From contig OV884059.1 in the NCBI GenBank assembly GCA_930367215.1, positions 233,119,803-233,183,802 on the forward strand: a stretch of 64,000 bases of DNA, written 5' to 3'. Source of the DNA: Pollenia angustigena (Eukaryota; Arthropoda; Insecta; Diptera; Polleniidae). The notes under the pieces are model-generated. The model searched no databases. It worked only from the letters and a program-made list of their open reading frames with translations, and was not told where the DNA came from. Of the stretch, positions 56,700 through 64,000 are shown piece by piece. Every line of letters starts with the position of its first letter. Position 1 is the first letter of the stretch. A program made the position numbers and the translations under genes.

Positions 56700-57477
56700 A
56701 GAGGAATTGGATATTAGGGTTTTTTTAGGCTGCCAGATGGCAGTAGTGTGCTGCAGGCGGAAATCTCTGCCATAAGGCGGGCGGCAAACTGGCTGAAGTA
56801 CTATCGTATATCGAGGGATATATGTATATTTACGGACAGCAAGGCTGCCATTGCAGCTCTGGCTGGTGTCTTTACGACATCTATGTTAATCTATGTTAAC
56901 AGTGGAATGCCGGATGTCTCTAAATGAGATCGCGAAACATTCCAGGGTAACGCTGACATGGGTACCAGGGCACAGTGGGTGCCTGGGTAACCATACTGCG
57001 GACGGTCTGGACTCTATGGCCTAGCTATAACGCGGCGAGAACGCGCGTACTACTCGGTCTCGGCAGGGACCGAATGAGGACAGTGATATCGGTCATCACG
57101 GGTCACTGGGTGATAGGGACTCATGCTAGGAGGATGGTTCTTGCGTATAATGATTACTGTAGGAGTTGTCATGATGAGGACGAGGATTAGACGGTGTTTC
57201 ACTTTCTTTGCCAATGCCCCGGTCTGGAGGGAATTAGGTTTAGGCATTTTGGGAGACCAGAATTGCCATGTCTGGACGATTTGTCCAATGCGGGACTGAA
57301 ATCGATCTCCTTGTTCTGCAGGGAATCGGGGTGGTTCGAGACTGCAGTGACCTCTGGGGAATAGTCTGGTGGATACTGGCTGACTCTTGTCACTGGCTAG
57401 GGGTATCACAAAGGGACCGCTATAAGGACCCAAGTGAGTCGTCGTCGTGACGGCTACCCATTTAACCTAACCTAACC
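56700..57477 (+). pseudogene. 5'-truncated LINE: RNase H and C-terminal tail
   Basis: Remnant of an RNase-H-bearing non-LTR retrotransposon. RNase H motifs: ICIFTDSKAAIAAL (about 56827-56868) and TWVPGHSG with GNHTAD after it (about 56957-57005). After a deletion comes the C-terminal part RDRMRTVISVITGHWVIG and CRSC...FLCQCPGL (about 57070-57225). The inserted sequence is bordered by 13-bp duplications TATCTGGCAGCCC (56687-56699 and 57478-57490), a LINE-type target duplication, and ends in a short (CCTAA)-like tail. Frameshifts and the missing RT make it inactive. Family (I, Loa or R1-like) is not resolved. Confidence 0.8.
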
Positions 57478-57500
57478 TATCTGGCAGCCCTGCATGTCAG

Positions 57501-58935
57501 ACACAATCACACCTAATCTATTTACTGAGAAACAAACAAAGTGTTAACGAAAAAATATCTACATGTAAGGATTTTTTACACTTCTGGCAACACTGATCTG
57601 TAAACGCTTTTAATAATTTACAGTTTGAAGAATTACAACACGAAAATCTACTGAAATGAACATATTTTTGTTTTTTTGAAGCAAACTGCTGATAGTTAGC
57701 CATACTTCCCCAATTAACTATGTAACTCCTTTGCCCAAAGAAAATTTAACTAAATTAAATATTCTCAAAGAAACATTACAATTAAGTATTTATTATAAAA
57801 TTTCTAAGACCAACAAAAACAACACTAAGCATTAATATGCAGAGCACATTTTCTTAAAGGTCATAGTTTAAAAAAAAGTACCTATAAAAAAAACTTCTAC
57901 AACTTTCGTTGCATTTCATTTTATTCGTAATTCCAAAAAGTTGTTGCAAGGGTATTTTCAATTTAAATAAAATTTATGTAAATGTCTCAGAAAAGGTCAT
58001 TTAAATAATTTAAAAACAAACAATCTTAAATTATTTCAATAGATAAAAGCCAGAAAAGAAAAAAAAATTCTTTGCTCAAGAAAACAAGTGGTTGGTTTTG
58101 TTTTGAATTCAATTTCAAGAAGCATAATTTAGTTGTTTTCCTCCAAAAAAAAAAAGAAGAAAAAAACAAAGACTGCTGGAATTTGTGTTTCTTTGTGGCT
58201 AAAAAAGTGGTTTTTGACACCAGAGTCCGGATTTAAAAGTGAAGCGTAGAAAACACCAAAATGAAAACGGTAACAGGTGCATTATTCGTTTAAGTTTTGG
58301 TTAACATTTTTGTTGTTGAGGGGGATTTGTTTTGCTAGCTTTGTTCCCTCTTCTAATTGGATGTGAATGTACCACAAAAAGATAATTTTGAAAACTTAAA
58401 TATTTTTAATAATAGATTATAAATTATTAACGTCATACTTTAAGAAATGAACAAAGTCATTGTTATTGTTTATTTATTTTTACAAATTCATTTAATTTGA
58501 TGCGTCTCTGGTTAAGTACCTGCCTTTTGTATAATTTTTAATTGGAACTAAACAAAAGTCTTCGGTTGGTATAAAAAAACTCAAGTTAACTCAAGTTTAA
58601 ATGAATGTTATAGCAGAAATGTCATTTTAAGCCTATAACTGCTGAATATGATCAAATTATATTTAAACATTTTGAAATTTAAATATTTTGTAGCTTTTCT
58701 GTAGGGTAATTCAGTGTATTGTTAAGCATATGTTTATTTATAACGTGTTTTAAAACTAATTATTTTAATTAACGTTAAAATGTTTTTTTGTCGCATAAGT
58801 TTTGTTCAAAATTATTTATAATTTATTTTTAATTTGCACTTTTAAAACGAATGACATAATACATCTTTCTAGGTAAACAAAAGATTATAAAAAAAACGAT
58901 AATTTATTATTTAAAAATAAAATTATTTTCAATAT
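57501..58935. other. AT-rich stretch, no gene seen
   Basis: No gene or repeat family was recognised. A tggcaacactg phrase near 57590 resembles a hAT terminus without a partner. Confidence 0.5.
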
Positions 58936-58939
58936 AAAA

Positions 58940-59222
58940 GCCCGTTTACATTTCACCGAAATCTAGTGCTTACGTGACTTCGAGTAAAATTCAGGTGTGA
59001 TTTACTAGATTTCCGATACGAAACAAAATCTATACTTCGATATGTGTGTAGGTAAAAGTCTGGGTCTACACTTTGCAAATTGATTGGTGAGCGGAGGAGC
59101 ATGTTCTCTTCTTCTCTCACCAATTAACTCTGATTTTCGGAAAGAAAACTTTCATAGTGTGAACCTGGACAAGTACACAAAAAACTTTCAGTCAGCTGTT
59201 TTGGTAAAATGTAAACGACCTA
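58940..59222. mobile_element. Older MITE hosting a hairpin MITE
   Basis: gcccgtttacatttcacc at the left pairs with ggtaaaatgtaaacgacc at the right (one or two mismatches). The 113-bp hairpin at 59058-59170 lies inside. Confidence 0.55.
59058..59170. mobile_element. Hairpin MITE, GTCTGGG ends
   Basis: Ends gtctgggtctacact and complement of agtgtgaacctggac, with attggtgag / ctcaccaat inside. Third member of the family at 28161 and 53210. The flanking 3-bp duplication is degenerate (aaa/aag). Confidence 0.6.
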
Positions 59223-59229
59223 TGTATAA

Positions 59230-59372
59230 CATAGCGTCTTCACCTGACAATTTTTTGTCATACCAAACGTCAAAGTTCATATTAAAAAAACGCTGACAAA
59301 AATTTTCAAGTTTTTTTTTATATAGACTTTGACGTTTGGTATGACAAAAAATTGTCAGGTGAAGACGCTATG
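59230..59372. mobile_element. Hairpin MITE with identical 47-bp arms
   Basis: The arms starting CATAGCGTCTTCACCTGACA are exact complements over 47 bp. TAA at 59227-59229 and 59373-59375. Arm identity indicates a young insertion or recent gene conversion. Confidence 0.9.
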
Positions 59373-59772
59373 TAAGAAACGACAAACAAATAAATGTTCA
59401 CCATTTTTCCAAAGATGAATTCATCCAGCTTTGCCGTTGTGATCATTAAGTGTAATTTTTACCCTTTTTAGGGCCCTTTGCCTGTTTTTATGGCCATGGA
59501 GTTTTTTTGTTTTTACATAAAAAAGGGCATCAAAACTGTCAAAAAGAATCAAATTGCCAATTCGGGGTCACAACCACAACGTTGATGGCCTTAACATTAA
59601 AGTTATCTATAAAATTGCCACATGTGAAACATCATTCAGAAATAGACTATCGAAGTTAATTTGCAGCTTTAAAACAGATAGTCCGATGTTGAATGTGAAC
59701 CACATCTTAACGTCAAGTTTTTTTCTGCATTTCATTTGACATTCTCAATTTCAGACTAACTCAATTTGAACC

Positions 59773-60412
59773 ATGGAAAGATACACAATCGAGCAACGCC
59801 TTTAAGGTTTTCAGGCTTATTATGAAAATGGGCGTTCAAATCAATTTTCACCTCAGTGGATTCGTCAAAAAGCAGAATTGCCGCATTTGGGCGAATGATA
59901 ATCCAAGAGTGATTGTCAAAAAACCAATGCACCCACAAAGAGTGGCTATATGGTGCGGTTTATGGGCTGACGGCATCATCGGGAAGTATATTTTCCAAAA
60001 TCAGGCCGGTCAGGCAGTTACTGTGACTGGTGTTCGCTATCGTGAGATGATAACGAACTTTTTATGGCCCGAATTGGAAGATATGTATGTGTTTGATATG
60101 TGGTTTCAACAGGACATTGGCACTTGCCACACAGCTAACGAAACAATGGCTCGTTTGCGCGACAAATTCAATGGCCGTGTTATCTCACGTGGTGACGATG
60201 TCAATTGGCCGCCATAATCATGTGGTTTGACACCGTTGGACTTTTTTCTTTGAGGTTATTTGTGTGCGTCGATAAGCCAGCAATAATTCAAGAGCTAAAG
60301 GATGAAATATTTCGGCACATTAACGGCATATAACCTCAATTATGCCTCAGCGTCATCGAATATTTGGACCATCGGATGGAGGTGTGCCAGCGATATTTTG
60401 TTCCATACATAA
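59773..60412 (+). pseudogene. Dead IS630/Tc1/mariner-type transposase
   Basis: The N-terminus MERYTIEQRL at ATG 59773 is cut by a stop at the eleventh codon. After AYYENGRSNQ the sequence jumps to FHLSGFVKKQNCRIW, so the DNA-binding half and the first catalytic aspartate are deleted. The rest keeps family text: MHPQRVAIWCG, then YREMITNFLWPELEDM, then WFQQDIGTCHTANETM with the second acidic residue. In the third acidic region the usual CDLTPLD reads CGLTPLD after a stop, so the residue is lost. The end at 60412 matches the normal C-terminus. No flanking inverted repeats were found. It is related to the remnant at 11880-12640. Confidence 0.85.
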
Positions 60413-60531
60413 TTGAATCATACCAATATTATCATACTAAAAAGAAATGACAATAATTTCCTAAATAATTTGTGTTTTATTCAAAATCCACATCGGCTCT
60501 TAAAATAAAATGCATCTTAAAAAATAACTTA

Positions 60532-60782
60532 CACATCGCTTATTTACTTCAATAGTGACATAACCCAAAAAAAAATCCATTTCGAGGTAAACGCGTTAAA
60601 AGTTTTTAATTTGCTCTGACCACTTAGAAAAAATAACGACACATTCTCTTCAAACGGGAAAAAAGATATTAAGATGAATTTTATACACAATATAGGGAAA
60701 ATCATAGCGAACCATTCTTCATCACTAACTATAAAGTTTTATTTTTTGAGTTATGTCACTATTGAAGTGAATGAGCGATATG
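60532..60782. mobile_element. Hairpin MITE, ATCGCT ends
   Basis: cacatcgcttatttacttcaatagtgacataac pairs with gttatgtcactattgaagtgaatgagcgatatg (two or three mismatches). It sits just downstream of the dead transposase. Duplication unclear. Confidence 0.65.
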
Positions 60783-60789
60783 TTTTTAT

Positions 60790-61855
60790 ATAAACCATAA
60801 CTTGTACACCATATTTTTAACTGCAAATCTGGCAACACTATTTTACATTAGTAGTTTTATATTGTTTCTAATGTGTTTTGTTTAATTAACAAAGTAAATT
60901 TCTTTGGGAATTTGAAATTGCATAATTTTTTAACAAGTTATAAAAATCTTAACTACCCGTCTCCACCATACATCAACTTGGTAAGAACAGCATGTCGCAC
61001 ATGAACTCTACTCGTGTAGACTGTTCATGTTCATGTTTCGTCCATGTGCAGCCATCGTTGCCTTAACATTCGTCTTAGCATCCATGTGCGCCATGATGTT
61101 GGCCATACAATGTATTTTCTGTATACAACCAAACGCACAACAACAAAAATTGTGGTCAATCCGAACATGAACATCAACACGTATTCGTCACATACAAGAA
61201 CATGAACAAAGTAATACCGTTGCTCTGCCGGCGTTATGGGCATGTCATGTTCTAATCGGAAGCGCTTGGAGACGTGGGGTAAGGACGCATTACCAACTTT
61301 TTTCTTTTTTTTCAAAGGCTGACAGTTATTTACAATGTTGCCACATTTAAATGGTAAATGGAAAGAGTTTTTATGTTTATTCTTAACAAAAATAGTATTT
61401 CTAAAAGTTCGCTTAAATTTTCATATGAATAAATTCTTTTAAATTTCTTGATTTCCTAAGATTATTCTTAAACTTGCGGTTAGGCACACAATTTTGTTTT
61501 TTTCTAAAATTTTTTCTGAAGTTTTTGCAAGTCTGTATATTTGGTTTCAAAATCCAAATGCAATCTAACAACAATAAAAATGAGCAAGCGCAGTTTACAA
61601 CTGACAAAAGAATGTTGAATAGTTTCAATAGATTCTTAAAATATACACAAACAAAAAAGGCAAAAAAAAAAAAAAATGTACACAGATCGTTTGTGTGGTG
61701 GCAGCAATATGAAAAAGAATGCAAAAAAGCAAAATTTTTAAAATTTTCAAAATTTGCAAGAACGAAAAGTTGGTAAAAGTTGCCTAAAAAATACACTAAA
61801 TAAAACATTCCACAAGTCTCCAGGTGAAGATGAAAAACTTACTTACTTACAACTA
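60790..61855. other. AT-rich stretch, no gene supported
   Basis: Frames here are AT-driven. A moderately less AT-rich patch at 60960-61270 has no recognisable domain. Confidence 0.4.
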
Positions 61856-61861
61856 CATTTA

Positions 61862-61987
61862 GGGCCATTATTATAACTTGGCGTTAGCTGTTATCCGACA
61901 GTTAACAGACGCTTTTTGACAGATAACACATTATTATCTGTCAATTTAATGTTAACTTTAGCTAACTTTAAGTTGTAATAATGGCCC
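61862..61987. mobile_element. Harbinger-like hairpin MITE, GGGCCATTATTA ends
   Basis: Left GGGCCATTATTATAACTT and complement of aagttgtaataatggccc, TTA at 61859-61861 and 61988-61990. 126 bp. Confidence 0.8.
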
Positions 61988-62029
61988 TTAGAGTTGACAA
62001 AAAACCAGCCAATTGTAATCGGGACTGTA

Positions 62030-62330
62030 AGAAAAGATAAACTCACTGTTTATTGTTGTTGTTTTTGTTTAAGCTTTGATATTGTTACAAGTAAAACTGG
62101 GGTGTTTTATTTTTATTCGCTTAACAGTTTTATTTGTATAATATCTTTAGTTTTTCTAAAATCTTAAGATGAAGTTTCCTGACGATCTGCCCTAAGCAAC
62201 CAGTGATATGCGCATAGGAGTAGCTTATCCCATCAACAGTGAATTTCAGTTTATCAATAGTATGAAATGGGAATTGAGCACATTGAAACGGAACCTTGTT
62301 GAAAAATAATGTGTTTGTTAAAAATCTGGC
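62030..62330 (+). repeat. Dispersed repeat R, copy C
   Basis: gtaagaaaagataaactcactgtttattg, gctttgatattgttac, ttattcgctta.cagttttatttgtata, gcctaagcaaccagtga and gaatttcagtttatcaa match the other R copies. No inverted ends or tail recognised. It could be a SINE-like or MITE-like sequence. Confidence 0.7.
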
Positions 62331-62429
62331 AACTTGGTAAAATAAATTGTAAATTATTATCATTCACAATAGTATGAAATTCTTAATTATTACAAAATTG
62401 CCAAAAATTGTGCTGAAATTATGACAATG

Positions 62430-62636
62430 ATTTCGGTTTTATTGAGAACAGATGAAACGAAAATACGAGTTCCCTGCACGCCGGTTTCAAAGGCAACGGA
62501 TTTTCAAAATGGTCGAATCATGTGCGGTTTCTATGGGAGTCTCTAACAGTCTATGGCATAAGCTTAAATTAAACACAAAAATATCTAGCTGTTGCAGTTC
62601 CGTTGCAGATGCGTTTCGCCGTCTATTCTGAGCTTA
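62430..62636 (-). mobile_element. Partial copy of the GGCCCAGAACAGACGG MITE
   Basis: gcaggaaattcgtgtttgcgtttcatctgttc-type text of 49964-50301 recurs inverted (gaacagatgaaacg..gagttccctgcacgccggttt), as does gttgcag.tgcgttt.gccgtctattctgagc. The ends are degenerate. Confidence 0.55.
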
Positions 62637-62659
62637 AGCGCCCCATCCATAATAAAAGA

Positions 62660-62815
62660 TTATTAAAAGGTTTCCTGATGATCTGGCCTAAGCAACCAGT
62701 GAAATGCGCATAGAAGCTGGCTTTCCCTCAACAATAAATTTCAGTGTATTTATCAAATATGAAAAATTGGGAATTTAGCACGACATACGAAAATCTTGAT
62801 AATAAATTTTGTATT
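62660..62815 (+). repeat. Dispersed repeat R, copy D
   Basis: 3' half only, from ggtttcctgatgatctggcctaagcaacc to ttgggaatttagcacga..atacgaaaatcttgata. It is nearly identical to copy E, about 460 bp downstream. Confidence 0.75.
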
Positions 62816-62994
62816 CCCGTAAATAACTTTGATAATATACTTGCATGTGCCCGTGCAGAAAACTGAATTGCCAAATTGGTTTTTTTTGTTGTTTTCTTGC
62901 GAAGACAATAGAATGAAACAATTTGTTTTTTCTTTTTACCCACTTACAACTACGATTCGAGTCGGAAAGAACCCAACCAATTGTAGGGGGATGT

Positions 62995-63275
62995 AAGAAA
63001 AGATAAACTCACTGTTTATTGTTGGTGTTTTGTTTAAGCTTTGATATTGTTACGAGTAAGACTTTGAGTGTTTAAAATTCTTATTCGCTTTAGGGTTTTT
63101 TTTTGTATAATAATTTTAGCTTTTCTAAAATCTTTGGAAAAGGTTTCCTGATGATCTGGCCTAAGCAACCAGTGAAATGCGCATAGAAGCTACCTTTCCC
63201 TCAACAATAAATTTCAGTGTATTTATCAAACATGAAAAATTGGGAATTTAGCACGTCATACGAAAATCTTGATTA
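62995..63275 (+). repeat. Dispersed repeat R, copy E
   Basis: Complete-looking copy from tgtaagaaaagataaactcac to tttagcacgtcatacgaaaatcttgat. Near identity to copy D suggests a local duplication. Confidence 0.75.
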
Positions 63276-63354
63276 TTTTTTATGTTATTCGCCATATTAT
63301 AACCATTTTGCTCTTTATTTTGCTCAATGGTTTCAAATAAAATATGGGGCAATA

Positions 63355-63824
63355 GGGTTGTTACAAGGCATATGGTAATTTTTTTAGGGGCTATCTTTTG
63401 GGGCACCCCTCTAAAATGTGCCAATAGCCAATAGAAATCCGATTGACAAAGTTTAAGCCCAATCGGATAACGCCAACACGTGTCTCCTTGAGCATAAATT
63501 AGGGGAAAACAGCGATTTTTCACTCAAATTCGTATCTCTTTGTCCTTAATTAATGCTAAATATCGCTTTATCTTTTGGTATAAGGAACAAAACTATCAAT
63601 ATCAAAATTAATAAGAGTAAAACTTCCTATAAAACTTGACTCGACTTAGGTTCCTAGAATGAATTGTTTCGGTTATAAAGACAAAGAAATACAAGTTTTA
63701 GTTTGCTAAGTGAGGCACGTGTTGGCGTTATCCGATTGGGCTTAAACTTTGTCAAGCGCATTTTCTATCCTATTGGGGGTTGCCCCGATGAAAAATCTAA
63801 CAATTTGACTTCTTGTAACCACCC
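63355..63824. mobile_element. Long-stem TA-flanked MITE with CACGTG in the arms
   Basis: Ends GGGTTGTTACAAG and complement of cttgtaaccaccc, TA at 63353-63354 and 63825-63826. A nearly perfect 46-bp inner stem (acaaagtttaagcccaatcg..gccaacacgtg at 63448-63485) pairs with 63705-63755. Both arms hold an E-box CACGTG. Confidence 0.75.
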
Positions 63825-64000
63825 TAATGGGGCAACTTTCATTAAAACAAAACATAACCTATAAGCAAGACAACATTGTACAATTCTGGCGACAAATTTC
63901 ACATTATGTATATTGAACTTCTTTTCGTTTGCAATATAAATCAAAAGCCTTTTGATTGTTACCAATATATTGTGCCACCTTTCAATATTACATACATATT

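Larger units (their letters stand above)
55634..57492. mobile_element. hAT-like element carrying a SINE and a LINE
   Basis: Ends CAGGGCTGCCGGATTTG and CTGGCAGCCCTG with exact 8-bp duplications CATGTCAG at 55626-55633 and 57493-57500. The section around 56200-56410 is the inverted homologue of the DNA flanking the element at 4334-5383 and supplies its empty site. A SINE-like block lies at 55870-56105 (minus) and a LINE tail at 56700-57477, inserted within the right terminal repeat. No transposase. Confidence 0.88.

Noticed and set aside
57460..57480. Telomeric (TTAGG)n tract
   Set aside because: Only about three CCTAA units at the end of a LINE; Diptera do not use TTAGG telomeres.

Overview
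The window looks like non-coding nuclear DNA from a dipteran insect, most likely a calyptrate fly (blowfly, flesh fly or house fly group). It is strongly AT-rich. It holds no long open frame, no rRNA or tRNA gene and no bacterial gene organisation. It is packed with short-hairpin MITEs, DINE-1/INE-1-like repeats with the GTCY (gtcc/gtct) microsatellite, and decayed LINE and Tc1/mariner-type sequences. The organism call is inference from these repeat families. I found no host protein-coding exon I can defend, so the window is best read as a large intron or intergenic region built from transposon debris.

Layout. 0-2.2 kb: a TA-flanked MITE and two partial DINE-like copies, one split by a hairpin MITE. 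3.2-5.8 kb: a nested stack of hAT-like elements plus a piggyBac-like MITE. 6.8-8.6 kb: a ~115-bp tandem repeat broken by two different MITEs, then a 279-bp MITE. 9.95-12.8 kb: a Tc1/mariner-type element (dead transposase on the minus strand) split by a DINE-like element that carries a 153-bp tandem array. 13.6-14.5 kb: hairpin MITE and a second DINE-like family. 17.2 kb: weak candidate promoter and short secreted-like peptide. 17.6-23.2 kb: LINE remnants with nested MITEs. 24.7-29.9 kb: MITEs and further copies of the DINE-like families. 30.8-32.4 kb: nested Harbinger-like MITEs. 33.7-34.8 kb: an unidentified, less AT-rich block. 34.8-44 kb: more MITEs, a minus-strand DINE-like copy, a hAT-like remnant and a LINE tail. 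45.6-54 kb: MITEs, a hAT-like element loaded with TATCGATA sites, a palindromic cassette, a second good hAT-like element and a tRNA-derived SINE. 55.6-57.5 kb: a hAT-like element containing a SINE and a LINE. 58.9-64 kb: MITEs, a second dead transposase and direct copies of an unclassified repeat.

The most useful results are structural. Several insertions can be proved inside the window because an uninserted copy of the same host repeat is also present. Target duplications sort many elements into superfamilies: 8 bp for hAT-like, TTAA for piggyBac-like, TAA/TTA for Harbinger-like and TA for Tc1/mariner-like. Four points deserve follow-up: the 153-bp (51-codon) tandem array inside DINE-like elements; a shared core ending in a splice-donor-like GTAAGT inside otherwise different TA-flanked MITEs; the hAT-like element with nine TATCGATA sites, the motif read by the hAT-derived factor DREF; and the 50.5-51.2 kb palindromic cassette, which fits no family I know. 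All family names are from pattern recognition without a database search.
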